From: Ornithinimicrobium sufpigmenti
GTDB taxonomy: Bacteria; Actinomycetota; Actinomycetes; Actinomycetales; Dermatophilaceae
NCBI RefSeq assembly: GCF_004322775.1
Contig: NZ_CP036403.1
Location: forward strand, 682,001-746,000
Length of the DNA: 64,000 bases
Direction of reading: 5' to 3'
Program-made: the position numbers and the translations under genes
Shown: piece by piece, positions 17,023 through 26,947 of the stretch
Layout: the number at the start of each line of letters is the position of its first letter
How positions within the stretch are numbered: the first letter of the stretch is position 1
The notes under the pieces: model-generated
What the model was told of the DNA's origin: nothing
Database searches by the model: none
What the model saw: the letters and a program-made list of their open reading frames with translations, nothing else

Positions 17023-17787
17023 ATGCAGTCGCCGCGGGACCTGGTCTACAAGGCCTACACCTCCTCGCTCCGCCGCAACCTTCCGCCCGAGTCGTTGCCG
17101 CGGCACGTCGGGGTCATGCTGGACGGCAACCGGCGGTGGGCCCGCCAGCGGGGGGCCGGGTCGGCCGAGGGGCACCGGGCCGGCGCGGAGAACATCGCGC
17201 CCTTCCTGGGCTGGTGCGAGGAGTCCGGGATCGAGGTGGTCACGCTGTGGCTGCTGTCGACCGACAACCTCAACCGCCCCACGGCCGAGCTGGAGCCGCT
17301 GCTCCGGATCATCGAGCAGGTGGTCGCCGACCTCGCCGCCGCCGGACGCTGGCGGGTGCGGGTCGTGGGGGCGCTCGACCTGCTGCCCGAGGCCACCGCG
17401 CAGTGCCTCTCCGACGCGGCCGCGACCACCGACGACGTCGACGGGCTCGTTGTCAACGTGGCCATCGGGTACGGCGGCCGGCGGGAGATCGCCGACGCGG
17501 TCCGCTCCCTCCTCCGGTCCGCCCACGAGCAGGGGCAGACCCTGGAGGAGCTGGCCCGGACGGTCACCGTCGAGGACATCGCCGACCACCTCTACACGCG
17601 TGGCCAGCCCGACCCCGACCTGGTGATCCGCACCTCGGGAGAGCAGCGCCTCGGCGGATTCCTGCTGTGGCAGAGCGCGCACAGCGAGTTCTACTTCTGC
17701 GAGGCCTACTGGCCCGACTTCCGCCAGGTCGACTTCCTCCGGGCGCTCCGGGCGTATGCCGAGCGCGAGCGCCGGTTCGGCACCTGA
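17023..17787 (+). CDS. uppS: Cis-prenyltransferase (isoprenyl transferase, UppS/Z-FPP synthase family)
   Basis: Condenses isopentenyl diphosphate onto an allylic primer to give Z-isoprenyl diphosphate for lipid carriers. 254 aa. Motifs: HVGVMLDGNRRWA (catalytic Asp about residue 33), WLLSTDNLNRP, and RTSGEQRLGGFLLWQSAHSEFYF near 206-228. The neighbourhood matches Rv1086, the short-chain Z,E-farnesyl diphosphate synthase, so the product may be a short-chain Z-isoprenoid rather than the full carrier. Followed by a hairpin at 17820-17839. Confidence 0.9.
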   Translation: MQSPRDLVYKAYTSSLRRNLPPESLPRHVGVMLDGNRRWARQRGAGSAEGHRAGAENIAPFLGWCEESGIEVVTLWLLSTDNLNRPTAELEPLLRIIEQVVADLAAAGRWRVRVVGALDLLPEATAQCLSDAAATTDDVDGLVVNVAIGYGGRREIADAVRSLLRSAHEQGQTLEELARTVTVEDIADHLYTRGQPDPDLVIRTSGEQRLGGFLLWQSAHSEFYFCEAYWPDFRQVDFLRALRAYAERERRFGT

Positions 17788-17819
17788 CTCTGTGTCGATC
17801 CGGTCACGACGGCGGGTGC

Positions 17820-17839
17820 GCGCCTGGCTTTCCAGGCGC
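17820..17839 (+). terminator. Hairpin after uppS
   Basis: GCGCCTGG (17820-17827) pairs with CCAGGCGC (17832-17839) around loop CTTT. It lies 33 bp after the uppS stop and just before the -10 of the next operon. There is no U-tract, so termination is plausible, not certain. Confidence 0.4.
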
Positions 17840-17845
17840 ACGGCA

Positions 17846-17851
17846 TACAGT
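17846..17851 (+). promoter_or_regulatory. -10 hexamer of the ABC transporter operon
   Basis: TACAGT ends 7 nt before the ATG at 17859; there is no Shine-Dalgarno, consistent with a leaderless mRNA. Confidence 0.4.
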
Positions 17852-17858
17852 GCCCCGC

Positions 17859-18701
17859 ATGAAGATGCACTCCGTGACTGTGCTGGCCGCCGCCTCCCTG
17901 CTCACCCTGGGGCTCACGGCCTGCGGACCCGACGACGCCGGTGAGGGCGGCAGTGGCGGTGGTGACGACACGAACGCCGACCCGACCGCCGGCTCTGCGG
18001 CGATGGACCTGATCGAGGACGGCAAGCTCGCCATCTGCTCCGACGCCCCATACCCTCCGTTCGAGATGGAGGACCCCTCCTCGCCGATGGGGTGGACCGG
18101 CTTCGACATGGACCTCATGGCGCAGGTCGCCGAGGGCCTGGAGCTCGAGCCCGAGGTCCGTCCGTCCTCCTTCGAGGGCCTCCAGTCGGGCCTGGCCCTC
18201 AACTCGGGGCAGTGCGACATCGTCGCCTCGGCCATGACGATCACCGAGGACCGGGCGCAGAACCTCGACTTCACCGACGGCTACTACGACTCGCTGCAGT
18301 CGCTGCTGGTGGCCGAGGGCTCCGACATCACCGGGATCGACGACCTGGCCGGCAGGCGGGTCGGCGTCCAGCAGGGCACCACGGGTGCCGCCTACGCCGA
18401 GGAGAACGCCCCGGAGGCCGAGCTCGTCAGCTTCCAGAACGACCCGGCCATGTGGCAGGCGATCCAGGCCGGACAGGTCGACGCGCTGCTGCAGGACCTG
18501 CCGGTCAACCTGGAGCACACCCGCGAGGGCGACTACACCATCGCCGAGGAGTACTCCACGGACGAGCAGTACGGCTTCGCGGTGAAGAAGGGCAACACCG
18601 GGCTGGTGGACGCCGTCAACGAGCAGCTGGACACGATGCGCGAGGACGGCCGTTACGAGGAGATCTACGACCGGTACTTCGCCGAGGACGCCGAGGGCTG
18701 A
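17859..18701 (+). CDS. Polar amino-acid ABC transporter substrate-binding lipoprotein
   Basis: Periplasm-equivalent solute receptor of family 3 (glutamine/arginine/histidine type), 280 aa. Signal peptide ends in lipobox LTAC (Cys about 22), followed by an acidic Gly-rich linker. The binding domain begins GKLAICSDAPYPPFEM and contains TGFDMDLMAQVAEGL, FTDGYYDSLQSLLV and VQQGTTGAAYAEENAP, all typical of the family. It is the first gene of a three-gene operon with permease and ATPase. The substrate cannot be told from sequence. Confidence 0.9.
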   Translation: MKMHSVTVLAAASLLTLGLTACGPDDAGEGGSGGGDDTNADPTAGSAAMDLIEDGKLAICSDAPYPPFEMEDPSSPMGWTGFDMDLMAQVAEGLELEPEVRPSSFEGLQSGLALNSGQCDIVASAMTITEDRAQNLDFTDGYYDSLQSLLVAEGSDITGIDDLAGRRVGVQQGTTGAAYAEENAPEAELVSFQNDPAMWQAIQAGQVDALLQDLPVNLEHTREGDYTIAEEYSTDEQYGFAVKKGNTGLVDAVNEQLDTMREDGRYEEIYDRYFAEDAEG

Positions 18702-18717
18702 GCCCCTCGTCGCGCGC

Positions 18718-19512
18718 ATGAGGAGAACCACCAGGCGCCGGCTCACCCACGCCGCCCTGTACCTGCTGCTCGCCCTGGCGCTGCTGGGCGCGTGGTGGGC
18801 CGTGGACTGGCCCGCGGTGGCCAGCAGCTTCTTCCGGGTCGACGTCATCCGGGCCGTCTGGCTGGACTTCCTGCTGGTCGGGGCGGTCAACACGGTCAAG
18901 TACACCGCGATCGCTTTCGGCGGCGGCCTGGTGCTGGGGGTGCTGCTGGCCCTGATGAAGATGTCGCCGGTCGGGCTCTACCGCTGGCTGGCCACGATCT
19001 ACATCGAGTTCTTCCGCGGCCTGCCGGCGCTCATCGTCATGCTGGCCTTCGCCTTCGGCGTGCCGATCGCGACCGGGTGGAGCCCGCCGGGCGGCACCGT
19101 GGGCGCCGGGCTGCTCGGCCTGGTCCTGGTGGCAGGTGCCTACATGGCCGAGACCCTGCGGGCCGGGATCCAGGCGGTGCCCAAGGGGCAGGCCGAGGCG
19201 GCGCGCTCGCTGGGCATGAGCCCGGCCTGGACGATGACCACCGTGGTGATGCCGCAGGCCATCCGGATCGTCATCCCGCCCCTGACGAACGAGTTCGTCC
19301 TGCTGATCAAGGACACCGCGCTGCTCTTCGTGGTGGGCCTGATGGTCGACCAGCGCGAGCTGACCACGATGGCCCAGGCCGGGATGAGCAGCGGCCCCGG
19401 CGCGGGGACCGCCACGACCCTGACCCTGGCCGCGCTGTTCTACCTGGCGATCACCCTGCCGCTGACCCGGCTGGTGGGCTGGCTCGAGGTCCGTCAGGCG
19501 AGGTCGAGGTGA
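18718..19512 (+). CDS. Amino-acid ABC transporter permease
   Basis: Membrane subunit of the same importer (264 aa). About five to six transmembrane helices, with the EAA loop [20 protein letters not shown] (about 160-180) that docks on the ATPase, and the HisM/GlnP-family segment [12 protein letters not shown]. Only one permease gene is present, so the transporter is probably a homodimer. The ATG at 18718 is 16 bp after the receptor gene. Confidence 0.92.
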   Translation: MRRTTRRRLTHAALYLLLALALLGAWWAVDWPAVASSFFRVDVIRAVWLDFLLVGAVNTVKYTAIAFGGGLVLGVLLALMKMSPVGLYRWLATIYIEFFRGLPALIVMLAFAFGVPIATGWSPPGGTVGAGLLGLVLVAGAYMAETLRAGIQAVPKGQAEAARSLGMSPAWTMTTVVMPQAIRIVIPPLTNEFVLLIKDTALLFVVGLMVDQRELTTMAQAGMSSGPGAGTATTLTLAALFYLAITLPLTRLVGWLEVRQARSR

Positions 19513-19519
19513 GGTCGAG

Positions 19520-20287
19520 ATGAGCACGATCAGCAGCAGCGGGGCACCTGCGCAGGCCGCCCCGGCCATCCAGGTGCGGGCCCTGCACAAGAGCTTCGGC
19601 GACAACGAGGTGCTGCGAGGCATCGACTTCCACGTCGACCAGGGCCAGGTGGTCTGCGTCATCGGGCCCTCGGGGTCGGGCAAGTCGACCCTGCTGCGGT
19701 GCGTCAACCGGCTCGAGGAGCCCACCTCGGGCCAGATCCTCGTGGAGGGGATCGACATCACCGACCCGGAGACCGACCTGGACAAGGTGCGGTCGCGGAT
19801 CGGCATGGTCTTCCAGCAGTTCAACCTCTTCGCGCACATGACGGTGCTGAAGAACCTCACCGTCGCCCAGCAGCGGGTCAAGAAGAGGAGCGCCAAGGAG
19901 GCCATCCGGATCGCCCGGGAGAACCTGGCCAAGGTCGGGCTGGCGGACAAGGAGGCTGCCTTCCCGGCCCACCTGTCCGGCGGCCAGCAGCAGCGGGTGG
20001 CGATCGCCCGCGCGCTGTCCATGGACCCGGACATGATGCTCTTCGACGAGCCCACCTCGGCGCTGGACCCCGAGCTGGTCGGCGACGTGCTCGATGTCAT
20101 GCGGGCCCTCGCCCACGACGGCATGACGATGATGGTGGTCACCCACGAGATGGGCTTCGCCCGCGAGGTCGGCGACAAGCTGGTCTTCATGGACGGCGGG
20201 GTCATCGTCGAGGAGGGTGACCCGGCCACGGTGCTGAGCAACCCCCAGCACGCCCGCACCCAGGCCTTCCTGTCCAAGGTGCTCTGA
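19520..20287 (+). CDS. Amino-acid ABC transporter ATP-binding protein
   Basis: ATPase of the polar amino-acid importer (255 aa, GlnQ/HisP class). Walker [11 protein letters not shown]-loop QQFNLF, signature [15 protein letters not shown], Walker [13 protein letters not shown] and the H-loop His in VVTHEMGF are all intact. It starts 7 bp after the permease stop and closes the operon. Confidence 0.95.
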   Translation: MSTISSSGAPAQAAPAIQVRALHKSFGDNEVLRGIDFHVDQGQVVCVIGPSGSGKSTLLRCVNRLEEPTSGQILVEGIDITDPETDLDKVRSRIGMVFQQFNLFAHMTVLKNLTVAQQRVKKRSAKEAIRIARENLAKVGLADKEAAFPAHLSGGQQQRVAIARALSMDPDMMLFDEPTSALDPELVGDVLDVMRALAHDGMTMMVVTHEMGFAREVGDKLVFMDGGVIVEEGDPATVLSNPQHARTQAFLSKVL

Positions 20288-20388
20288 GCCCTCACGGTGC
20301 TCCGAGCCCGGCGGTGCCGGGGGGACGAATTCACCCGCCGTCCACGTGCTCGCCGCCGTGTCGCTGCCTCATCGGGAGGTGTTGGGCC

Positions 20389-20394
20389 TACCGT
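20389..20394 (+). promoter_or_regulatory. Candidate -10 for phoH2
   Basis: TACCGT lies 166 nt before the phoH2 start in the 272-bp gap after the ABC operon. The rest of the gap (20288-20559) has low-quality overlapping frames only; one ends at 20563, overlapping the phoH2 start by 4 bp. Confidence 0.3.
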
Positions 20395-20559
20395 CGGAGG
20401 TGACGCGGGACACCCCCGTCCCGCCTCTCGGGAGGCCCACCACATGGAGCTCAGGCTCGCAGGCGGAGGGCCGGCACCGGCCCGCTGCCCCCGTGGCGAG
20501 GCCAGGTCCCGGTCCACCCACCGCCACGACACGCAGCAGCCGCACGTGTCAGCCAGGGA

Positions 20560-21939
20560 GTGAGCATGACCACCAGCCCCCAGAGCCGCGTGACCCAGAC
20601 CCTCTCGCAGGACGGGTTCGGCCTCGACGCACTGCCTGACACCGGACGCAAGACCTACGTGCTGGACACCTCGGTGCTCCTGTCCGACCCGCACGCGCTG
20701 CTGCGGTTCGCCGAGCACGCCGTCGTGCTGCCGGTCGTGGTGATCACCGAGCTGGAGGCCAAGCGGCACCACCCCGAGCTCGGCTACTTCGCCCGGCAGG
20801 CGCTGCGCATCCTCGATGACCTGCGGGTCCAGCACGGCACCCTCAGCGAACCGGTGCCGGTCGGGGAGGCGGGCGGCAGCGTCCACGTCGAGCTCAACCA
20901 CAGCGACCCGACGTCCCTGCCGGCCGGCTTCCGCCTCGGCGACAACGACACCCGCATCCTCGCGGTCGCCAAGAACCTGTCGGCCGAGGGCCACGACGTG
21001 TGCGTGGTGAGCAAGGACCTGCCGATGCGGGTCAAGGCCTCGGCAGTGGGTCTGGACGCGGAGGAGTACCGCGCCGAGCTCGCGGTGGACAGCGGCTGGA
21101 CCGGCATGGCCGAGCTCGAGGTCGACGACGAGCAGATGCAGCAGCTCTACCAGGGCGGACGGCTGGAACACCCGTCCGCGCGCGACCTGCTGACGCACAC
21201 CGGCCTCACCGTGCTGGGTCCCTCCGGCAGTGCCCTGGGGCGGGTCGCTGCCGACCACACCGTGCGGCTGGTCCGGGGCGACCGGGACGCCTTCGGCCTG
21301 CACGGTCGGTCGGCCGAGCAGCGGATCGCCCTCGACCTGCTCCTCGACCCCGACGTCGGCATCGTCAGCCTCGGTGGCCGGGCCGGCACCGGCAAGAGCG
21401 CCCTGGCGCTGTGCGCCGGTCTGGAGGCCGTCATGGAGCGGCGCCAGCACCGCAAGGTCATCGTCTTCCGCCCCCTGTATGCCGTGGGCGGTCAGGAGCT
21501 GGGGTACCTGCCCGGCACCGAGAACGACAAGATGGGCCCGTGGGCCCAGGCCGTCTTCGACACCCTGGGGGCCGTGGTGTCCACCGAGGTGGTCGAGGAG
21601 ATCCTCGACCGGGACATGCTCGAGGTGCTCCCGCTGACCCACATCCGGGGCCGCTCCCTGCACGACGCCTTCGTCATCGTCGACGAGGCGCAGAGCCTGG
21701 AGCGCAACGTGCTGCTGACCGTCCTGTCCCGGATCGGGCAGAGCTCACGCGTGGTGCTCACCCACGACGTGGCTCAGCGCGACAACCTGCGGGTCGGCCG
21801 GCACGACGGGGTCGCCGCGGTGATCGAGGCGCTCAAGGGGCATCCTCTCTTCGCTCACGTCACGTTGACCCGCAGCGAGCGCAGCCCGATCGCCGCCCTG
21901 GTCACCGAGATGTTGGAGGGGCAGAACGGGCTGCTGTGA
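20560..21939 (+). CDS. phoH2: PhoH2: PIN-domain ribonuclease fused to PhoH ATPase
   Basis: RNA helicase/ribonuclease of the PhoH2 type (459 aa from the GTG; an ATG two codons later is possible). The N-terminal PIN domain (about 30-160) shows [19 protein letters not shown] and the acidic [12 protein letters not shown]. The C-terminal PhoH ATPase has Walker [13 protein letters not shown] and Walker [10 protein letters not shown] (about 265-435). In mycobacteria phoH2 forms a toxin-antitoxin-like pair with an overlapping upstream phoAT; a short frame overlapping by 4 bp exists here but looks weak. Followed by a long inverted repeat. Confidence 0.9.
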   Translation: MSMTTSPQSRVTQTLSQDGFGLDALPDTGRKTYVLDTSVLLSDPHALLRFAEHAVVLPVVVITELEAKRHHPELGYFARQALRILDDLRVQHGTLSEPVPVGEAGGSVHVELNHSDPTSLPAGFRLGDNDTRILAVAKNLSAEGHDVCVVSKDLPMRVKASAVGLDAEEYRAELAVDSGWTGMAELEVDDEQMQQLYQGGRLEHPSARDLLTHTGLTVLGPSGSALGRVAADHTVRLVRGDRDAFGLHGRSAEQRIALDLLLDPDVGIVSLGGRAGTGKSALALCAGLEAVMERRQHRKVIVFRPLYAVGGQELGYLPGTENDKMGPWAQAVFDTLGAVVSTEVVEEILDRDMLEVLPLTHIRGRSLHDAFVIVDEAQSLERNVLLTVLSRIGQSSRVVLTHDVAQRDNLRVGRHDGVAAVIEALKGHPLFAHVTLTRSERSPIAALVTEMLEGQNGLL

Positions 21940-21948
21940 ACTAATGTG

Positions 21949-22000
21949 ACGGCTGAGGTACTCGACCTGCGCAGATGGCCGGGCCGGGTACCTCAGCCGT
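21949..22000 (+). terminator. 13-bp inverted repeat after phoH2
   Basis: ACGGCTGAGGTAC (21949-21961) is the exact reverse complement of 21988-22000, with a 26-nt loop. It starts 10 nt after the phoH2 stop. No U-run follows, so it may be a terminator or the 5' part of a structured leader for the transglycosylase gene. Confidence 0.5.
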
Positions 22001-22073
22001 GCTGTGACCTTCGCCACTCCGGGGGGTCAGGAGTTGACCTGGGGGCGTCGGGGTTGGCACCGTGGGAGTGCTT

Positions 22074-22091
22074 GATCACGATTTGGTAACG
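22074..22091 (+). promoter_or_regulatory. Candidate response-regulator box (MtrA-like) upstream of the transglycosylase
   Basis: GATCACG and GGTAACG lie as direct heptamers 11 bp apart centre to centre. MtrA of actinobacteria is known to bind such direct repeats at cell-wall hydrolase genes. The match is by eye and only suggestive. Confidence 0.3.
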
Positions 22092-22182
22092 CCGCCACGT
22101 CCCCCAGGCTCCCCTGACGCCCCTGTCCTGACAGGCCTGGCCGGTGGCGTGTCCCAGTCCCGTAGAACAGGAACATTCCCCC

Positions 22183-23130
22183 ATGAACGATGCCCACTCC
22201 GTGGAGCCCACGCAGGAGCCCACGCAAGGTCGTCCCCGTCCCCGCCGCCTGTCCCCGGTGGCCACCGGGCTGACCGCGACCATCGCCGCCGGCTCCCTGG
22301 CGCTGGCCACCTACGCCGTCACCTCGACCGCTGCGGCCCCCACCGCGGACCACACCGCGGGGCTCGAGGCCAGCGTCAGCCGGGTCGCCCCGAACGTCGC
22401 GGCCGACGCGGTCGCCGCGCTCAGCCAGACGGTCGCCACCGACGCCTCCGGAGTGTTCGCCGACGCGCGCGCGCTGCGGGCCGAGCAGGCCGGCGAGGCC
22501 TTCGGCGCCTCCCTGGGGCTGCGGGGCGAGGGTGTCTCCGCCGTCCAGGCCCAGAACGAGGCGATCCGCGAGCGCAAGGCCGAGGAGGCGGCGGCGGAGC
22601 GCGCTGCCGCCGAGCAGGCCGCCGCTGAGCAGGCCGCCGCCGAGCGCGCCGCGGCCGAGCAGGCTGCGGCTGAGCAGGCCGCCTCCGAGCGGGCTGCCGC
22701 GGAGCAGGCCGCCGCCCGTGACGCCCAGCGTCCGCCCGCCCCGCAGCCGGCACCCCAGCCCGCGCCCCAGCCCGCCCCCCAGCCGGCGCCCCAGCCCGAG
22801 CCCCCGGCTCCGGCACCGCCGACGAACCCCGGCGGCAACCGCGGCATCGCCCAGGGCATGCTCGGCAGCTACGGCTGGGGCATGGACCAGTGGAGCTGCC
22901 TGGACTCGCTGTGGCAGCGGGAGTCCGGCTGGAGCCACACGGCGACCAACCCCAGCTCCGGCGCCTACGGCATCCCGCAGTCCCTGCCGGCCAGCAAGAT
23001 GGCCTCGGCCGGTGCCGACTGGCAGACCAACCCCGCCACCCAGATCGCGTGGGGCCTGGGCTACATCGCGGGCCGCTACGGCAGCCCCTGCGGCGCCTGG
23101 GCGCACTCGCAGGCCCACAACTGGTACTGA
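22183..23130 (+). CDS. Secreted transglycosylase-like cell-wall protein with repeat linkers
   Basis: Extracellular peptidoglycan-acting protein (315 aa). A basic cytoplasmic N-terminus precedes a signal/anchor segment (SPVATGLTATIAAGSLALATY, about 27-47). Residues about 125-180 are a coiled coil of EQAAAE/ERAAAE units, and about 185-215 are a PQPAP repeat spanning the wall. The C-terminal 95 residues (LGSYGWGMDQWSCLDSLWQR, TNPSSGAYGIPQSLP) form an SLT/aggregation-promoting-factor-like lysozyme domain with the probable catalytic Glu in QRESGW. The ATG at 22183 is chosen over one 13 codons earlier. A strong terminator follows. Confidence 0.85.
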   Translation: MNDAHSVEPTQEPTQGRPRPRRLSPVATGLTATIAAGSLALATYAVTSTAAAPTADHTAGLEASVSRVAPNVAADAVAALSQTVATDASGVFADARALRAEQAGEAFGASLGLRGEGVSAVQAQNEAIRERKAEEAAAERAAAEQAAAEQAAAERAAAEQAAAEQAASERAAAEQAAARDAQRPPAPQPAPQPAPQPAPQPAPQPEPPAPAPPTNPGGNRGIAQGMLGSYGWGMDQWSCLDSLWQRESGWSHTATNPSSGAYGIPQSLPASKMASAGADWQTNPATQIAWGLGYIAGRYGSPCGAWAHSQAHNWY

Positions 23131-23174
23131 GCCGACGCTCAGCCACGCTCAACCCCCGAGGCCAGTCCTCGCCT

Positions 23175-23207
23175 CACACCCCCGGTCGCGCCGCGACCGG
23201 GGGTGTG
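23175..23207 (+). terminator. Strong hairpin terminator after the transglycosylase gene
   Basis: CACACCCCCGGTCGCG (23175-23190) and CGCGACCGGGGGTGTG (23192-23207) are perfect 16-bp arms. The stem is 45 nt after the stop and followed by GTCGTCTTGG. It also lies 16 nt before the next GTG start. Confidence 0.7.
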
Positions 23208-23222
23208 GTCGTCTTGGCTGCT

Positions 23223-24026
23223 GTGAACGACATCGCCCGCACGCAGGCCGGTCGCACCGCCCGCCAGCTCTCCGACCACCCCTGGCTGGAGCGGCTGGCG
23301 CGCATCGGTTTCCTGGCCAGCGGTCTGCTCCACCTGGTGATCGGGTGGGTCGCGGCCCGGATCGCCCTGGGGGGTGAGGGTGAGGCGGACCAGGGCGGTG
23401 CCCTGCAGGAGGTCCGCGACGCCCCGTTCGGGGGGGTGCTGCTGTGGGGTGCCGTGCTGGGGTTCCTCGCCCTGGCGCTCTTCCAGCTCCTGGACGGACT
23501 GGTCCGCCGCGGCGAGCTCACCGACCGGGTCAAGGCGCTGAGCAGGTCGGTGCTGTATGCCGTGCTCGGCGGCACCGCCCTCATGGTCGCGCGAGGGGGC
23601 AGCACGGACGGCGAGGAGACCACGACGGACGTGACCGCGACCCTGCTCCAGGCCCCGATGGGGCGGTTCCTGGTCGGGGGGATGGGCCTGGCCGTCGTGG
23701 GGGTGGCGATCTACCACGCCTACAAGGGCGGCTCGAAGAAGTTCCTCGAGACGCTGACCACGACCGGCTCGGGCGCGGTCGGCACGGGGGTCGTGGCCGC
23801 GGGGATGGTCGGCTACCTCGCCAAGGGGGTCGCCCTGCTCATCGTCGGCCTGTTCTTCCTCGTCGCCGCGTGGACCGCGGACCCGGAGGAGGCGCGCGGC
23901 CTCGACCAGGCCCTGCAGACGCTGGCGCAGCAGCCGTTCGGCACGGTGCTCCTGCTGGCCGTCGCGCTGGGGCTGGTCCTCTACGGCGTCTACAGCTTCG
24001 CCCGGGCCCGCTACGAACGGCTCTGA
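23223..24026 (+). CDS. DUF1206 domain-containing membrane protein
   Basis: Membrane protein of 267 aa built of three similar units of two helices each, the DUF1206 pattern. Internal repeats are seen as RIGFLASGLLHLVIGW, RSVLYAVLGGTALMVA and VGYLAKGVALLIVGLFFLVA. The unit loops carry LLQAPMGRFLVGGMGL and LAQQPFGTVLLLAVAL. Function unknown. GTG 23223 (VNDIARTQAG) is chosen; no clear ribosome-binding site is present and the preceding terminator hairpin ends 16 nt upstream. Convergent with coaA. Confidence 0.85.
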   Translation: MNDIARTQAGRTARQLSDHPWLERLARIGFLASGLLHLVIGWVAARIALGGEGEADQGGALQEVRDAPFGGVLLWGAVLGFLALALFQLLDGLVRRGELTDRVKALSRSVLYAVLGGTALMVARGGSTDGEETTTDVTATLLQAPMGRFLVGGMGLAVVGVAIYHAYKGGSKKFLETLTTTGSGAVGTGVVAAGMVGYLAKGVALLIVGLFFLVAAWTADPEEARGLDQALQTLAQQPFGTVLLLAVALGLVLYGVYSFARARYERL

Positions 24027-24047
24027 GCCGCGGAAGCCGCAGGCCGG

Positions 24048-25007
24048 TTACAGGCGACGCAGCCGCACCCGGTCCACCGTGTGGTCCGGGCCCTTGAGCA
24101 GGACCAGGGTGGCCCGGCTGCGGGTCGGCAGGATGTTCTCCACCAGGTTGGGGGCGTTGATCGAGTCCCAGATGTTCTCGGCGATGTCGGTCGCGGCGTC
24201 GTCGTCGAGCGAGGCGTAGCGGTGGAAGTGCGACTCGGGGTCGGCGAAGGCGGTGCGGCGCAGCTCGAGGAAGCGGTCGACATACCAGCGCTTGATGTCG
24301 CCCACGTGCGCGTCGACGTAGACGGAGAAGTCGAAGAAGTCGCTCACCGCCAGGCCGGCCCCGCCGTTCTCCTGCGCCCGCGGAGGCTGCAGCACGTTCA
24401 GCCCCTCGACCACGAGCACGTCCGGGCGGCGCACCACGGTGCGCTCACCGGGCAGGATGTCGTAGAGCAGGTGGCTGTAGACCGGTGCGCTCACCTCGCC
24501 CCTGCCGGCCTTGACCTCCGCCACGAAACGCAGCAGCGCCCGCCGGTCGTAGGACTCCGGGAACCCCTTGCGGGCCATCAGGTTGCGCCGCTGGAGCACG
24601 GCGTTGGGGTAAAGGAAGCCGTCGGTGGTGACCAGCTCGACCTGCGGAGCGGAGTCCCAGCGACGGATCAGCTCGGCCAGGATGCGGGCCGTCGTCGACT
24701 TGCCCACCGCCACCGACCCCGCCACCCCGATGATGAACGGCGTGCGCTGGTGCCGCTCACCGAGGAACTCGCCGGTGATGCGGTGCAGCCGGGCGACCTC
24801 CTGCTCGTAGAACGACAGCAGCCGGCTGATCGGCAGGTAGACCTGCTCCACCTCGGCCAGGTCCAGCCGCTCACCCAGGCCGCGCAGCCGCTCGACGTCG
24901 TGGGCGTCCAGGTGCATCGGGTGCTCCTCCCGCAGCCGCGACCAGTCACCCCGGTCGAGCTCGACGTAGGGCGAGGGCATGCTGGCACCGTTGCCGTGGG
25001 AAGCCAT
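24048..25007 (-). CDS. coaA: Type I pantothenate kinase
   Basis: First committed step of CoA synthesis: phosphorylation of pantothenate. 319 aa, the usual length of bacterial CoaA. P-loop [15 protein letters not shown] (about 103-117), [10 protein letters not shown], and the substrate motifs [16 protein letters not shown] and [12 protein letters not shown]. The ATG at 25007 is chosen because the frame upstream extends into the glmS promoter without coding character. Divergent from glmS across 73 bp. Confidence 0.95.
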   Translation of the reverse strand: MASHGNGASMPSPYVELDRGDWSRLREEHPMHLDAHDVERLRGLGERLDLAEVEQVYLPISRLLSFYEQEVARLHRITGEFLGERHQRTPFIIGVAGSVAVGKSTTARILAELIRRWDSAPQVELVTTDGFLYPNAVLQRRNLMARKGFPESYDRRALLRFVAEVKAGRGEVSAPVYSHLLYDILPGERTVVRRPDVLVVEGLNVLQPPRAQENGGAGLAVSDFFDFSVYVDAHVGDIKRWYVDRFLELRRTAFADPESHFHRYASLDDDAATDIAENIWDSINAPNLVENILPTRSRATLVLLKGPDHTVDRVRLRRL

Positions 25008-25066
25008 GGGCGCATTCTGCCAAGCCGCCCGCCGGCGCCGTGGGCCGGGATCCGGCTCCCGGGCCG

Positions 25067-25072
25067 TATCCT
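25067..25072 (+). promoter_or_regulatory. -10 hexamer of a probably leaderless glmS
   Basis: TATCCT ends 8 nt before the glmS ATG at 25081. No proper Shine-Dalgarno is present. Confidence 0.4.
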
Positions 25073-25080
25073 TGGTGACC

Positions 25081-26940
25081 ATGTGTGGAATCGTCGGATA
25101 TGTCGGCCCCCAGCGTGGCGAGAAAGCCCTCACCGTGGTCATGGAGGGTCTGACCCGCCTGGAGTACCGCGGCTACGACTCCGCGGGCATCGCGGCGGTC
25201 GGGGACGGCGCGGTCGAGACGCGCAAGCGGGCCGGCAAGCTGGCCAACCTGGTCAGCGCCCTGGGCGACGCCCCCCTGCCCGAGACCAGCACGGCGATCG
25301 GGCACACCCGGTGGGCCACCCACGGCGGCCCCACCGACCAGAACGCCCACCCGCACCGCGGCGGTCTGGACCGCAAGCTGGCGGTCGTCCACAACGGGAT
25401 CATCGAGAACTTCCACGCCCTGAAGCAGGAGCTGCTCGGCCGCGGCGTCGCCTTCTCCTCCGAGACGGACACCGAGGTCGTCGCCCACCTGCTCAGCGAG
25501 GCCTACGCCCGCACCCCCGACCTCACCCAGGCGATGCGCGAGGTCGTCAACATCCTGCAGGGCGCCTTCACCCTGCTCGCGGTCCACGCCGACCAGCCGG
25601 ACGTCGTGGTCGGCGCCCGCCGCAACAGCCCGCTGGTGGTCGGGCTCGGCCGGGGCGAGAACTTCCTCGGCTCCGATGTCGCCGCCTTCATCGGCTACAC
25701 CAAGCAGGCCATGGAGCTGGCGCAGGACCAGATCGTGACCATCACCCCCGAGGGCTACGAGGTCGTCAACTTCGACGGCACGCCCAGCGACGGCAAGGTC
25801 TACGAGGTCACCTGGGACGCGGCCGCGGCCGAGAAGAGCGGCTACGACACCTTCATGGAGAAGGAGATCCACGAGCAGCCCAAGGCGGTGCACGACACCC
25901 TGCTGGGCCGCACCGACGCCGAGGGCCGGCTCACCCTGGACGAGGTGCACATCGACGTCGACGAGCTGCGCGCGGTCACCAAGGTCGTCATCGTGGCCTG
26001 CGGCACGGCCGCCTACGCCGGGATGGTCGCCAAGTACGCCATCGAGCGCTGGGCGCGGATCCCGGTGGAGGTCGAGCTGGCGCACGAGTTCCGCTACCGC
26101 GACCCGGTCATCGACGAGCACACCCTGGTGGTGTCCATCTCCCAGTCCGGGGAGACCATGGACACCCTGATGGCCGTCCGGCACGCCAAGGAGCTGGGCG
26201 CCAAGACGATCTCGATCTGCAACACGCACGGCTCGACCATCCCGCGGGAGTCCGACGCGGTCCTCTACACGCACGCCGGGCCGGAGATCGCGGTCGCCTC
26301 GACCAAGGCCTTCCTGGCGCAGATCACCGCGTCCTACATCCTCGGCCTCTACCTCGCCTCCCTCCAGGGCGGGGTCCCGGAGCAGACCGCCCACACCGTG
26401 ATGGCCGAGCTGCAGGAGATCCCCCAGCAGATCGAGACGCTCCTCGGCAGCATGGACCGGGTCAAGGAGATCGCCTACTTCATGGCCGACTCCCGCGCCG
26501 TGCTCTTCCTGGGCCGCCACGTCGGCTACCCGGTCGCGATGGAGGGCGCGCTGAAGCTCAAGGAGCTGGCGTACATCCACGCCGAGGGCTTCGCCGCGGG
26601 CGAGCTCAAGCACGGGCCCATCGCGCTGATCGAGCCCGGTCTGCCGGTCTTCGTCGTCGTGCCGTCCCCGGACAGCGAGCACGGGCTGCACGGCAAGGTG
26701 GTCTCCAACATCCAGGAGATCCGCGCCCGAGGGGCCCGCACGCTGGTCATCGCCGAGCAGGGGGACGAGGACGTCGTCCCGTTCGCCGACGAGGTGATCC
26801 GGGTGCCGCGGACCTCGCCGCTGCTGGCCCCGCTGCTCACCGTCGTGCCGCTGCAGATCTTCGCCCTGCACCTGTCCACGGCCAAGGGCCTGGACGTCGA
26901 CCAGCCCCGCAACCTGGCCAAGTCGGTCACCGTCGAGTGA
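25081..26940 (+). CDS. glmS: Glutamine-fructose-6-phosphate aminotransferase (isomerizing)
   Basis: Makes glucosamine-6-phosphate from fructose-6-phosphate and glutamine, opening the amino-sugar route to peptidoglycan and mycothiol. 619 aa. Cys2 (MCGIVGYVG) is the N-terminal amidotransferase nucleophile; the GATase domain covers about 1-230. Two SIS domains follow ([38 protein letters not shown]), ending in KSVTVE, the invariant C-terminus. The ATG at 25081 is fixed by Cys2. It precedes acpS and nnr with 7- and 0-bp gaps, forming an operon. Confidence 0.97.
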   Translation: MCGIVGYVGPQRGEKALTVVMEGLTRLEYRGYDSAGIAAVGDGAVETRKRAGKLANLVSALGDAPLPETSTAIGHTRWATHGGPTDQNAHPHRGGLDRKLAVVHNGIIENFHALKQELLGRGVAFSSETDTEVVAHLLSEAYARTPDLTQAMREVVNILQGAFTLLAVHADQPDVVVGARRNSPLVVGLGRGENFLGSDVAAFIGYTKQAMELAQDQIVTITPEGYEVVNFDGTPSDGKVYEVTWDAAAAEKSGYDTFMEKEIHEQPKAVHDTLLGRTDAEGRLTLDEVHIDVDELRAVTKVVIVACGTAAYAGMVAKYAIERWARIPVEVELAHEFRYRDPVIDEHTLVVSISQSGETMDTLMAVRHAKELGAKTISICNTHGSTIPRESDAVLYTHAGPEIAVASTKAFLAQITASYILGLYLASLQGGVPEQTAHTVMAELQEIPQQIETLLGSMDRVKEIAYFMADSRAVLFLGRHVGYPVAMEGALKLKELAYIHAEGFAAGELKHGPIALIEPGLPVFVVVPSPDSEHGLHGKVVSNIQEIRARGARTLVIAEQGDEDVVPFADEVIRVPRTSPLLAPLLTVVPLQIFALHLSTAKGLDVDQPRNLAKSVTVE

Positions 26941-26947
26941 TGACGCG

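Noticed and set aside
21940..22182. c-di-AMP (ydaO-type) riboswitch before the transglycosylase gene
   Set aside because: Such riboswitches often precede wall hydrolase genes in actinobacteria, but I could not find the conserved core in this 243-bp gap.
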